The notes under the pieces are model-generated. The model was not told the DNA's origin. It did not search any database and saw only the letters and a list, made by a program, of their open reading frames with translations. The translations under genes were made by a program, and so were the position numbers. From positions 38,750,001 to 38,814,000 of the forward strand of contig CM114271.1 in the NCBI GenBank assembly GCA_050084515.1: 64,000 nucleotides of DNA, written 5' to 3'. Below, piece after piece: positions 34,481 to 46,480 of this stretch (its first letter is position 1; each line of letters begins with the position of its first letter). The DNA is from Blasia pusilla (Eukaryota; Marchantiophyta; Marchantiopsida; Blasiales).

Positions 34481-36240
34481 CGTAGAGGAAAAGCAACGAG
34501 AAATGTGTTCACTATTTTAGATAATATAGAAAAAATATTATTAATATTTTTGATTTTTTCACATTCGAATTTCTTTGTCATTCGTGAATAAATGACAAGG
34601 GAGATCCGGGATTATGAGTAATGGTAACCGGTTACAATCAGAAATATCTATTTCGTTTAAACTCGCATGAAATGAGGGCTTTTGTTAGTGTGGGGAATCT
34701 CAAAATCGGTTCGGATGATACCCATTATGCACGATTGAATAAAAATTTACGAGGAATTTTTCAGAAAATAAGTTATCTCCATAGAAGAGAGAGAAAAACT
34801 CCTAACTTTATAAAAAAAAAGACATGCAAAAACTAGAGGAAAATTTTATATGTAAGGAAAAGAGGATACCATTAAAAAAAATCTAAGAGAAAAGACAAAT
34901 AAGGGCCATGAAAGAAGGCCACAAATGAAAAGGCATAAAGACAACAGTGTACAAGGTCTTCACAATAATAATTGTAGACCATGTGCTATGCTCGGAGGTG
35001 ATAGTCATGCTACCAAAAAGACGTTATTTTGATAAAAACTAGTATGGTAATAGTTTGTTGCTCTAGTATCAATGAGTCAAACATTGCTCTTATAAATCAA
35101 GAAAATATACTCCATATCATGGATGTAAGAAAATGGAATTTATATATGAAATATTATCAAGGTTTTTTGGAGTCATATCCTAAGTTCACAATTATCAACC
35201 ACCCAATTTCAATCACCCTATCTAAAAATACCACTATTTTAATTTTATTAAAACTTTTGAAGAAAAGTAGGAATTATATAGAAGAAGAGAAATACGTATG
35301 AATAGAGATTTGGTTATTGGGGGCGATATGTTTGCATTTTCAAGGACAGGGATGGTGGTATGTTGATATGGTCAGATTTAAATTTCAAAAAAATTACATT
35401 TTGATGTAATAATTTTTGGAGAATCAGAATTTAAGATTATGAGACGAGTGATTCTTGTGGAATTCTTACCTCCAACAAGTCAATAATTTCATCGCATAGA
35501 TTTTGTAAGATAATCTACATACTAATAAGAGGATTGATTTTATTTTTTCCGAATGTGACACATTTCTTGATAATACATTTATGAGATTAATGCATCGGTC
35601 ATTTGGAAAAAAATGTGACTAAGGACTACATCTACTCTTTAAATGAATTTCGAGCGATCTTATTAGTTGAGAGAGGTGATTATCATAGTGGATGAGGGGC
35701 CAAGTATCTAGACGAGAGGAGTTTGAAAATCGAGGACACTCTTCAATGATAATATCAACTTTAATAAGAAAAATTAGATCTAATAATAAAAAGGGAATTA
35801 TGAAAGAGTCATAGTAAGGTCCCTCTCAGGGGCACCTTCCCAAGTTGGGGTAATTTCATTTCATTCACTTCGACCTCTAAAAAGAGCAAAGCAAGTTTAT
35901 GTTTACAAATGTTGTCCCACAATCTACACAAGAAATATTGGGTACCCAAGAGCAATGATAGGAGAGATTTGGGATTACGAGTAAAACAAACGGTTAAAAT
36001 TGAAAATTTCCAATTTATTTTAAAATCGACTACCAAAAGGGACTAGATTTGTGTATCTTCTTTATTCATGTGTAGTGACAATTCAAAAACTGGGATTACT
36101 GTTTCAGGTTTACAATGCACCTGGTCCCACTGAAGCCACACACGTTCCTCGTTCACGTTTGACCCATGTTTTTCTCCCTTATCCCACTCTATTCCCATCT
36201 ATTTTTTTCATCTATTCTTTTTCCATATCATAAGTACCTC
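34481..36240. other. AT-rich intergenic DNA, no gene seen
   Basis: Two loosely similar segments, GGAGATCCGGGATTATGAG (about 34600) and GGAGAGATTTGGGATTACGAG (about 35959), stand 1.36 kb apart and might be remnants of LTRs. The part 35640-36000 also resembles 44320-44600 weakly. No coding potential was recognised. Confidence 0.4.
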
Positions 36241-36453
36241 CATACTATCTCTACATTATTTTGGGAAGGGGTTGGGCCATAGGTCATAGGTGAAGATGGT
36301 AGATGAGAGTTCATACTAGGGAGAGCATTTTCGTGGACGGGAAGAGAGTCGATTACCATTAGGGCTAGTTCGAATGGGGGTTGTGGGGCGGATTTTGGTG
36401 GGGTTTGTCTCTTGAGTTTGACGGAGGGGGTCATGTTCTCTTCTTGGTGAGAG

Positions 36454-39400
36454 GTGTCTCGCCCCACATCGGCCCCTCCCGTAGGGGCTCGTGGGTCGTC
36501 TAGCTGGGATACGAAATGCCCTTGTTGTCCTGAATTCTTCACTCGTTCAAGAATTCGGAACCATTTAGCGGCTAAACATCCTGACTTTGATAGATTCGGA
36601 TGGGTGGTTCCTCCAGTCGATCATGGATCATGGAGGCATGGGAGTGGTGGAGGTTCCACCTTGGCAGCATCACAGGTCTCTTTGAGACCCATTTTCCGTG
36701 CCCGAGGTTGTTTCATAGGATCCCCCATGCTATTTGGGATGAGCTTCGCCAATCTTTCCTCCTTCACTTATCTAGGATCGCACTTGATCCTATGGATGAG
36801 GTCTCGTGGTATCTACTACTTCTCCTTCCACGATGGTATCTTCGCTATACCCGAGAAGGGAAGGCTGGCCATAGAGAGGTTGTGGCCCGATTGCGGCGCT
36901 TCCGAGGAGGTGATTGGAGTCTCTGCAGAGCGAGTTCGTGGCATATGCCAGGGGTAGCACTCCACGTGGTTTCCCAACAGACGATCTTATAGCTGCCAGA
37001 TTGCGACGATGTAGGAGACTTGGGCAAGCCGGGGAGTACTCGCAAGCGGCTCGTGCGCTCCGCCCTATGGATATGGCTCCTCCTTCCGCTGTTACCATCG
37101 ACACCCTCTGGAGCCTACACCCTCGTCCAGTGGTTGACATCCCAGCATTTGTACGTGACTTCCATCTAGACACGACCTTATGCCTAGACCCGTCCCTCTT
37201 TGCACGGGCACTCGGGCATTCCCCTAGGATAGCAGCTGGAGGGTTGTCCGGTATGATGTATGAACACCTTCGTGATTGCTTTCCCTCCAAGGACTCTGCT
37301 AGCCGCTTTTCAGAGTTGCTTCAGGTTGCCTCTCACCTAGCTCAGGGGAGAGTGCCAACAACAGTAGCCCAGGTATTGGGGGCGGGGTGACTTTTGGCGT
37401 TATCGAAGGAGGGTGGAGGGATCCGTCCGATTGCCATAGGGGAGGTGCTCTTGCGGTTGTTGAGTCACACTATTGCTTTGCAATTCCGTGAGGATTTCCA
37501 ATCACATTTGAGTCCGCACCAATTCGGAGTTGCCACGCCAGCCGATTGTGAGGCTGTAGCCTTAGGTTTGAGGGCTTGTTTAGATATACATCCCGAGTGG
37601 ATGGTTCTCCAAGTTGATGTGGAGAACGCCTTTAACTCAGTGTCTCGGGCAACTATCTTCATGGAGCTGAGAGACGCAGGGGGTCCCATAGCGATCCTGA
37701 TTCCCTTCGTGCATGCTTTTTATGGGGGCCCCTCGGCTCTCTATTTTCACCACGGTAGGTTTGAGGAGGAGGTCACGGCCTTGGAGTCCGCTACCAGGAG
37801 GCGTCAGGGTGATCCCTTCGGTGGGGCATTGTTTGCTTTGCTTCATTATCGAGCGGTTCTTTCTACGGTGGAGGCTTTCCCGGGTTGCATTTTCCCTTCG
37901 TTGGTAGATGATACTCACATTGTTGGCCTTGGAGACTTGGTTGTTCCTGCACTTCAGCACTTTTCAGCACAGTTGGCACACGTCGGCCTCGCGGTGAAGG
38001 TGAGAAAGTGCAAGGCTTGGTCTTCATTAGGCTTGTCAGTGGATACTCATTTACCTGACGGTTTTTTGACACCTGCTGCAGGGCTTCGCGACTTGGGAGT
38101 CCCACTCGGGAGCCAGGACTTTGTATCGAGTTTTGTGGCGATGGCTCTTACCGAGGATCTTCTTCATGTTGACTATCTCACGAGGATTCGTGATCCTCAA
38201 GTAGCTTATGGAATCCTCTCGTCATGTTTTGCACGTAGGCCTGATTATCTATGTATAACCGTGTGGGCGACTAGCCATATTTCTTCCTTGTATAGATCCT
38301 TTGATAGAAAGATTATGCATGCATTTGGGGATCTTCTAGGACCCGGCTCATTAGAGTGCTCCGCGGGGGAGTTAGCTCGTAGACAGGCTTCTTGGCCGAT
38401 TGCCTTTGGTGGAGTAGGTCTCATAGCGACTGAGTTAGTGGCGTCTTCAGCCTTTTTAGGGAGTTGGGCCACTGTAGCACCCCTCCTTTGCTCCTGATTT
38501 TTGGTTAGGGATAGACCGCTACTTTTACAGTATGTTTCCCAGGTTGAGGATGGTCTTTTCCCACTTCAATCTTCACTCACAGCTTGTAGAGACTCCCTTC
38601 TTATTGAGGCTAGAGTAGTTCTTCCCGCTTTCTCTTCCCTAGTTACCACTAGACAGTTTGGGCTCCAATCTTCTTTGATGGAAGCCCACTTTGATGGATG
38701 GTTTAGAGCTACTATGTCGGACAAGAATATCCCCATGGAGGTTCGGGCCCGTATTCGCTCTTGCTCCGGAAAGGGGAGAGGCTCATGGGTGGGGGGTCGT
38801 CCCCTCATCCTGGGGGTCGTCCCCTCATTGCACCACTTACCTACACTACAGCGATGAGGTTCCAACTGGGCCTGCCCCAACCAACGGTGGTTGGTTCCAC
38901 ACATTGCGAGTGTTGCCGGAGTCTGGATCCACTTGGTGTGCATTTGGCACGGTGTCCGGTTGGGGGTGAGAGGATAGCCACTCACGATGCAGTGCGGGAT
39001 ATTATGTTTTCTATTGCTGGGAGAGTGGATTCCATGTACAAAGAGAGAGGCACTACTCCATGCGGGATTCCCTTATCCGTGCCGATCTCTACATGACGAG
39101 GGAGTGTGAGGTGGTGGTAGCGGATGTTGTAGTGACGGATCCTACGCGGGAGGCGGTGCGAGCCCAAGTGATAGCACAAGGGAGATTGCTACAAGGAGCG
39201 GCGGCGGCGGCGGTCAAGAAGACCCACATTTATAGTCGACTTTATGACGGACATCGATTTATCCCCCTAGCCATTGAGATGTACGGGGCGATGGGGGAGA
39301 GGTTTGACTCGTTCCTTACGGATTGCGCCCATCATCTCCAGTCGAGAAATGGGTTATCCTTAGTCACTGCGATACTTTATTGTATGCAACGGGTCTCTAT

Positions 39401-39545
39401 AGCTTTGCAACGCGCGCAGGCAAATGGGCTTCTGCGGCGGGCTCAGGCGGTTGGAGACGCCAATGCTAGAGGCCCGCTTAGTAGTAGTCATAGTTCTCTA
39501 GGTGTTGTTGATATTGTCTCTACTGTTGGTGATTTTGGTCGTTAG
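36454..39545 (+). pseudogene. Non-LTR retrotransposon with C2H2 finger, reverse transcriptase and restriction-like endonuclease
   Basis: Starts with a zinc finger CPCCPEFFTRSRIRNHLAAKH (36517-36579, C-x2-C-x11-H-x4-H), followed in another frame by a linker and then a long frame with RT blocks: GGIRPIAIGEVLLRL, HQFGV, VDVENAFNSVSR, RRRQGDPFGG and the catalytic LVDDTHIVG (about 37898-37924). The C-terminus has a C-x2-C-x8-H-x3-C knuckle (CECC to ARC, about 38905-38955), HDAVRD, then RADLYM and VVVADVVVTDP, fitting the endonuclease pattern of R2/CRE/NeSL-type LINEs. In-frame TGA codons at 37388 and 38495 and at least four frame changes inactivate it. No poly(A) tail was seen. Clade assignment is inference. 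Confidence 0.82.
38792..38828. repeat. 20-base tandem duplication causing a frameshift in the LINE
   Basis: GGGGGTCGTCCCCTCAT occurs at 38792 and again at 38812, a 20-base step that shifts the frame by two. The RT frame ends shortly after and the endonuclease knuckle continues in the shifted frame. Confidence 0.85.
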
Positions 39546-40419
39546 GAGAAGGCCCCCTTCTTTCTCCGATTGAGGTATATTTCTTTCTCTCCATGCCCCC
39601 TCTTTTGTATCGTGATGGGTTTCCCATCCTTTTTCTACATATATATTTCATTTGTTTCCCACCAGATAGAATCGTACGAGGAACTTCCGGATAGTTAGTT
39701 GTAAACGGACTGCCTAAAAGAACTGTCCGAGCCTTGGCCGTTGGTAACGCAATCGCTTGAACGCCTGCCTCAGCACGATACTTACTCCACGGGACAGACT
39801 AGTACCGCAACGTGTCTCCTGAGCCTCACTCCACCTGCCAATATCGTATCCAACCAATATCGTCTCGAACTTCCAAACAGCACGCCTTCAATTTATTCCA
39901 TGTCCTTCCTTCCTTCCTTCCTTCCTTTTGTGTGTGTGCGTGCGTTCATTCGTTCGTTCATCGCTCATTCGAAGGTGGTACGTTTACTACGTTGCCGTGC
40001 GAAGCTCGACCACAAAATTCCCCAGCGCGGAATTCATGGCTGCTCCGTTCTGCTGCAACAACCTCCAGCGAACGCAGAGTTCGCCACAATTGCACGCACT
40101 CGAGGACCTGGGGGCGAGCGAGCGAGCGAGCGAGGGGCACTCCGAGGACCTCACATAATGAACGGTCTCGGGGTACGACGGGGAGCTGATAATTGGAAGC
40201 GATCCAATCAATCCGCATCCATGATCCAGCTGTTCCGTCTTAATAGCGTTTGGTCGCTTCGCGTTCGCAGCTGATCGGAGTCGCGGAATGTCTCCCCCGG
40301 GTTTGCAACTTTGCAACATGCACGTGGCGTTTGTGCGTTGATCGACCTTCGCAGTCGATCTGGAGGGCGAGCCAAGATCCGCTGGGCGCAGCGCGTCCAG
40401 AGAACACTGGGAGGGTGGG
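39546..40419. other. Intergenic, simple repeats, no gene seen
   Basis: Contains a (TTCC)n run at about 39904-39926, a following TG/CATTCG-rich stretch, and a GAGC tetranucleotide run at about 40114-40134. Composition becomes CpG-rich toward 40000. No protein is recognisable in any frame. Confidence 0.5.
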
Positions 40420-40560
40420 ACAGCGGGGGACGGAGAGCGTGGAGGTGGGAGACCGGAGGACGGAGAGTGTGGACGGTGGGACAGCGGGAGACGGAGAGCG
40501 TGGAGGTGGGACCGTGGGAGACCGGAGGACGGAGAGTCGGGAGGTGGGACGGCGGGGGAT
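40420..40560. repeat. GC-rich minisatellite
   Basis: Imperfect repeats built from GGTGGGA(C/G)A, CGGAGGACGGAGAG and CGTGGAGGTGGGA words, at least four units of about 30 bases. It creates a Ser/Pro-rich spurious frame on the minus strand, which I do not annotate as a gene. Confidence 0.8.
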
Positions 40561-40773
40561 GGACTCTGGAGGGGATGGAAATCGGAACGACGAGAGAACA
40601 TGGAGCCAGTCAGACAAGGGAGCTCAGGAGGCAGAAGCCGGGAGCCACGCGTCGTTGTGGTCAATCAAAGACTCGTACGGCCAAAATTCTACTCTTCTGT
40701 CGCCTCTTCAGCGAAGCAGCGGGACACATCCTCGGGGTTTCCTAACGGGCTCGATGGGGCGTGTCACTCGGGT

Positions 40774-40877
40774 GGCCCGTGAAGGGGTCCGTAGCGTTCA
40801 ATTACGACCATTCTTCCGCGACAATTCTCGGGGAAGAATATGCCTGTGGATGAAGTCTACGGACCCCTTCACGGGCC
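40774..40877. repeat. Perfect 21-base inverted repeat with nested 8-base inner stem
   Basis: GGCCCGTGAAGGGGTCCGTAG at 40774-40794 (two 10-11 base halves) is the exact reverse complement of 40857-40877. Inside, ATTCTTCC (40810-40817) pairs with GGAAGAAT (40832-40839). Weak further complementarity lies outside (GGCGTGTCA near 40758 and TGACACGCC near 40904). This may be a small MITE or a foldback. Confidence 0.85.
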
Positions 40878-41879
40878 AATAATGTACCCTACGGGACCCC
40901 AAATGACACGCCGCAATAATGTACCCTTCCTTTTACGTAGCCCTTGTGCAAACTCATCAATTTTTGTTGGAATGATAATTTACATTACTTACATAAATCA
41001 GGTCTCGGACACGAGGCAGATCTCGAGTTATAGAAAACCCTCTTAATTGCCTATTCCCTAGAATTAAATGGTCTCTTATAATTTTCTAAGATCATCTTAA
41101 ATCGATTCCAAATGATCTCCTATAATTCCTTTAATTACCTCCTATAATTTTCAAAGATCATTTTAAAAATATTCTAAATGATTTTATTAATTCAAAAAGT
41201 GAATTATTTTATTGGTTGAAAATTCCAAATAATTTATAAAATAAAAGACACTCTCAGATAATAATTAAAATTAAAATTATAAGTCCATTAAAAATAAAAT
41301 TTGTATTAGCATAGTGGCATATACATATGAAGAGTAGGGAAGCAAAATAAACACTGGTGAAAAATGATAGGAGAATGAAAAAAATAATTTGAATTCCGAA
41401 TCCCCACTAGTATTAGAAAATTATACATGCGTCTATTATATACGCGTGCTCGGCAGGGTAAAAGATTAATTCATTGTCGACCAACTAACAGTCAAGAGGA
41501 CAAAAGTTCAGGCATATCAAAAATTTTCAAAAAAGTTTATTTTGACTTGTAAGAAAAATTTATATTATTAATGGAGAGTGCTTTGTTGATTTACAAACAC
41601 CTCTCTATCTGGTAATTGGGATAGAAGAAAATATTTCATAATATTACAGACAAAAAAAATATTTGAATTTATATGGAACATGATTAATTCTTCAAACACC
41701 TTTTTATTCCCTATCCATAGCACGACCACCTTATTAGTATGATATAAGACATGTGTCAAGAAACTACAGAAGTAAAAAATACGGGTGTCCCATAAGAATG
41801 ATACCCGTCCAAGGGCACTCTCCCATGATTAGTAAAGATTGAGAATAGTTGTATCGGAAACCATCCGAAAAACTACGCG

Positions 41880-43090
41880 GTCTCATCAGAGGGAGTTCAC
41901 ACTCTCAGCTTTTTCTTGTTTCTCCTCCACTGCTATCGCAGACGGGAAATCCAGTCGGCAAGCTGACATTCCCGACAGCTTCTGCGGATAGCCCTTGACC
42001 TCCCAATGCCTTTTGGGAGTTGTGCACTGCTCGCTATGCCCTAAAGTTCCCATACGCGTGGCAACAAAGTCAGCAGAGGTGCGGGGATGGTAAGCTAAGC
42101 TAAAGTCCATCGCTCGCGTTCCGCCTCAGACTCCCAAAGGAGGCCATCGCGTTGAAACTCGGCGCATCAAAGAATGTGAGACTGGTCCTAGTTCGGTCTC
42201 CCTATAGCGAATCGCGCGCGCGAATGTTGCAGTGTCGCCATTTCCAATCCCCCCGCCATGTTTCCAGATTCCAGCGTTGTGCTCGCAACGGATCCGCTTC
42301 TATCGAAACGGCACCGGTGCGACGAGCGTCCGAGCGAGAGGCGAGAGCAGGAGAAATTGGTGATCGATTGACTGCACAGATTCGATACATCGGCGAAATC
42401 ATCCTCGATCGCCCCCGCGGCCTACACTGACGGAGTTAAGCACAGACGTGGGAATCTTGAGACGGGCGCACGTTCCGCACGCTCGCTCGCTCGCTCTCGT
42501 CCATGAGCAGTGGTGGATAATATGCAGGTGGTGCACGAGAGCTCGATTCCCATGACCGAATGTTTCCCCCGCACTGTTCGCAACTCTTCATCGCCCGTCA
42601 GAAATGATCGCAGGAGTGAGCGCATACATGGCCACTTTGAGTGCGATCGTTCAACAACTCTTGCGCCGGCCAGCAGCGCCGTGGAATTCGTCGGCGATGA
42701 GCCCCTTCGTCTCGCGAAACTAGACGCCGGGATCCACCACGTGGATATTTCTGTCTAGAACTCAGTCCGCAATTGTCTGTACTGCTTCGAGCATTCGAGC
42801 AAACGTACGTGAGTCGATGAGGAGGCTCCTCGACTTCGCGGGACAGCAGGAGAGAGAGAGATAGAGACGCTTCTTTGATGTTCTCTTCTCTTCTTTTCTT
42901 TCTCGTTATCGCTCGTCCGCAGGTTCGGACGGAGCGAATGGATCATGGACATCGACGGAGCGCGTACTGCATGTCCGGAGAACACGGAAGGGGATTGCTC
43001 CGCGTCGTCCGCTCAGTCCGAACCGGACGGCGGTCGGATGGTGGACTGCGACTTAAGAGCATGGCTCCCGTCCTCTTCGTATTCTAGGGC
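41880..43090. other. CpG-rich stretch, no confident gene
   Basis: Sharp change from AT-rich flanks to many CG dinucleotides, with a (GCTC)n run at about 42482-42498, similar in style to the 5' region of the small gene at 51370-51747. A 66-codon minus-strand ATG frame (42402-42202) is not recognised. It may be a dead promoter or gene. Confidence 0.35.
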
Positions 43091-43746
43091 GGGGATTCCG
43101 TTAGTTTGAATCCCGTTGTCCATATGTTGTTTGCGGGAATCCCATTGCGGGTATTCCTTAATATTTGAATGTTTATGGTCACCCATGCTCATTTATGGAG
43201 TGAGCACGAGTGCAGTGCTCATTCCATGCATTGAAAAAAAACGCTTTCAATTGATCAATCATCTCATTTTAAATGTGCGGTTATATTTTGAATTTAATTA
43301 AGCGATTAAGATTTAAATCACAAATAAACATGTTTATTTAAGTCGAGACTTGAAATTTTAGAAGTCTAAACTAGACAATGGTAGTAAAGTCGGCGGGCAC
43401 TTTAGACAATACTAACGGGGAATTATTATGTTAGCCAAAAAGAAATATGAAGGTTACACTCTTGTAAAGTGAAAAAGACGACTTCTAAAATTAAAAGGGA
43501 AAGAAGATAGAAGTTGATCACGAGAAGCTACCGTCCAAAATTAACGGTGCAGTTGGTATCTTGTCGACGGCCAAAAAGATATCTTGTGATTATTGTTGAG
43601 ATTGGAAGAAGAGAGAAAGAGAGAGAATGAAGTCTTTCGAGCTTGTAGATTGCCGTACAGGTTTGATAGCTTAATTTTGACTCTTGGATCTTGAGTTGTG
43701 GTGATCAGAGTGAGTGGTCTTTGTATTGAGGAGAACTGAGCCCTGA

Positions 43747-43980
43747 ATTTTTTATCTCAGAGTTCAAATGTATAGTTGAAAGTGGTTTGAGTTGTCAATT
43801 GCCACTCAATTTGGTAATAAAGCCAAAATTGAAAATTGAAATTTAACTCTGAGATATTTTTTATCTCAGAGTTCAAATGTATAGTTGAAAGTGATTTGAG
43901 TGGTCAATTGCCACCAATTTTGGCTTTATTACCAAAATTATTTGCGTGGAAAATTTTCAATTTTGGCTTTATTACCAAAA
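43747..43980. repeat. Direct and inverted short repeats
   Basis: A segment of about 57 bases starting TTTTTTATCTCAGAGTTC occurs at 43747 and again at about 43856. Between them GGTAATAAAGCCAAAATT (about 43814) is the reverse complement of AATTTTGGCTTTATTACC, which follows twice (about 43917 and 43960). The whole can fold as alternative hairpins. No gene. Confidence 0.75.
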
Positions 43981-45599
43981 GCTTCAATTTTGTCAATAGT
44001 GGGGATGTGATTTTGGCGTTGGTAGTATTTTTCTGCGAAAATTAGAAAAGCACCACATTTCTTCACAAGAGAACATGTTTGTGACGATTTTACTAATCGA
44101 TTTATGCTCACACATAATCCTAACTTTAAGTGGCCCTATTAGACCGAGTCGAACTTGTCGCAAAATAACTAAATCAATTGGTCGAATTCATGAAGACTAA
44201 TGGTCTATGTGATGAGTGATTTAAATTATCCATCATCATGGTAAAAATTGTGAGTAATGATTTAACCAAACCTTGAAACTCTTAAGAGACCTTTTCAATG
44301 AACTTTGAGGGATCCTATTGGCTTAGAGGGAGAGTGATCTTATCGGTTGAGAGGGCCCAGTGTCAAAAAGAAGAGTTGGTCATACAATCAAGAGGGTACT
44401 CTCCCATAATAATGTAGGGTTTTGGTTAAATATTAATTGCTTATAGGGAACGAGCTTTTGATTAGAGCCCTAAAATATTTACTTGTTTATCCTTTACTGC
44501 TATCTCTCCAATGGGCAGAGTAGGGTCCTCACGTAGGCAACCCCTACTTTGCCGTGGTGAGTCATTGAGATATGGAAATTTAGTTAGGGCTCCTCAAAGT
44601 TGTAAGAGTTCTAGTACTTTAATAGGGATACTCATTTTTTGCCTACGAGATAGTGACTTTTATCACCTTGGATGCCCTTGTTACAAGTATTCCCATTTAG
44701 AGAAAACATATATCTATTTTGGTATGCCATTTCTCCAAATGGAAATTTAATAACAACGTCCAAAAGAGAAATATTTACTCTTTCGGATAATAATAGAATA
44801 TAATTAAAATTTTAAGAATAGAAGATTAAGATTATTGAACGTACACACTGGGATATAAACATGGTTTCCTTCCATCTTCGAACTTCCCCCTTATAAGGGA
44901 GAAATGAGTAGCCCTAGTAGGGCGGCTCAAAGATATGGCGGATAGCCATAAGAGACTTATGGGAAGTTTGGTAAGGGTGGTCAAATCTAGCTTTGTGCAA
45001 GACATGAAGTTCTTCCCATGGAGTCGACACATGTGGTTTCTATCTATATATATTAGCGCTCTTAGTGCTAGTGCCCAAGCAATGAATTGTGTGTGAGAGA
45101 CCCTCTCAAGCCACATAGAGAGGGCCTCATCATTTTCATCTCTCTAGGGAGAGAGACACACTGATCTAATTTTGTACCTTCACACTTGATAGAATAGAGG
45201 GTCACTCATTGTCACAACTTGGCTCACACTCATCCAACCCATCACCTCCACAAGATCTATTGCAAGTTTTATCCGATATCCAACACCCTCAATGACAAGA
45301 GACTAATGCAAGAATATAATTGGAATGAATAACTTGAACAAGCATTTCCTTTTGTGTTGGATGACACATTATTGAGTGTCGTACATGTAGTGGTTCCAAT
45401 TGAGCCAACGAGGCCCAAGTTGGATGGAATTAAAGGGATTTACCTCTTATAAAAGGACTTTCCTTGTTAACGTTGCATCTTCTAACCATGTTATTTACAT
45501 AGGTATAGAGAGGATTGACTTGGAGTTATTGGAGAGTTTCGGCATCTATCATGATAGGTTGAATATGACATATTGAGGAGATGGGAAACTTGAATGTGT
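43981..45599. other. AT-rich intergenic repeat remnants, no gene seen
   Basis: Contains LTR-like words (GAGAGGGCCCAGTG, CTCTCCCATAATAATG) weakly similar to 35640-36000. No frame resembles a known protein. Confidence 0.4.
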
Positions 45600-46480
45600 A
45601 TTTTCCCCAATTTAGGGTCCATTCGGGGAACTTACAAACTTATTACTTCAAGTAAGTTCCCCTTTCCTAGCATAGTTGACTTCTTGATATGGAAGGTGTC
45701 TCTTTATATACTATAGAGGGTTAGGGTTAGACATGACAGAAGCAGAGGGTATACCTCAAGGGAGTTGATTCTCTCTATAGTAGCCCTACTCCCATAAGGC
45801 GACAAAGCTATGGTCTCTCTTGCATTATGAGTAACCTTAAGCTTCTCACTAGGAGAGTGTGTTTCATTTGACATAGGATAATTTTTTTATGTACATTGAT
45901 TTACTCGTATGTTGGGAAGATCGACGGAGTTTTTTCATAGATATGATCATCGATGTAGACTATGTAGCGATATGTATGGGTGGGATAACTATTATATCAT
46001 AGTTGGCCCATTGGTAGAGTTTTATTGTGTAGACTATGTAGGAAGTCTATGAGTTTTCTACGCATAACTCCTAATCGATAGATTTGATAAGGTTGGCTAT
46101 AATTTCATTTCATTGGGATCTTTGTTTATAACCATCCTTCTATTTTGCTTATTCAAGCTAGGGGACCTGTTGTTTGAGTCAATGGTCATGCGATAGCTTG
46201 TGTTCGTAGGTTACCATTTTTGGCTATTTTTAGTGGAAGAGCTATTTTGGCTCTTCCCAAGGGTATGAAAGGTGGAGAGATGCCTCTCACTAACCATCTT
46301 TCTCATGTGGAGCACATATCCTTTTAGGGTTTGGTAGGAGCTTGAGTGTTAGAGTACTGATTCCCTAATAGCAAAGGGTAGATGTGGGTTGATGACTATA
46401 TGGAGATTTGAGAGTGGATTTTTCCCTAGGATATGAAGAACTAGTATTCGACCCCGATTTTGAGTTTTATAAAGCCTGTG
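45600..46480 (+). repeat. Diverged LTR related to the methyltransferase gypsy family
   Basis: Shares the order of features of 27400-28017: AACTTATTA, a GGGTATACCTC block, AAGCTATGGTCTCTCTTGC (against AACTATGGTCATCCTTGCC), CCTCTCATTAAG-like CTTCTCACTAGGAGAG, then GATGTAGACTATGTAGCGATATGTATGGG (against the tail GATGTATGTTGTGTAGC) and AACTATTATATC. Similarity is moderate; no internal coding region follows. Confidence 0.5.

Noticed and set aside
40240-40664. Long Ser/Pro-rich open frame on the minus strand
   Set aside because: Produced by the GC-rich minisatellite at 40420-40560; no domain and strong repeat bias.
42152-43087. Short frames in the CpG-rich stretch
   Set aside because: None shows a domain, splice pattern or poly(A) signal strong enough to call a gene.
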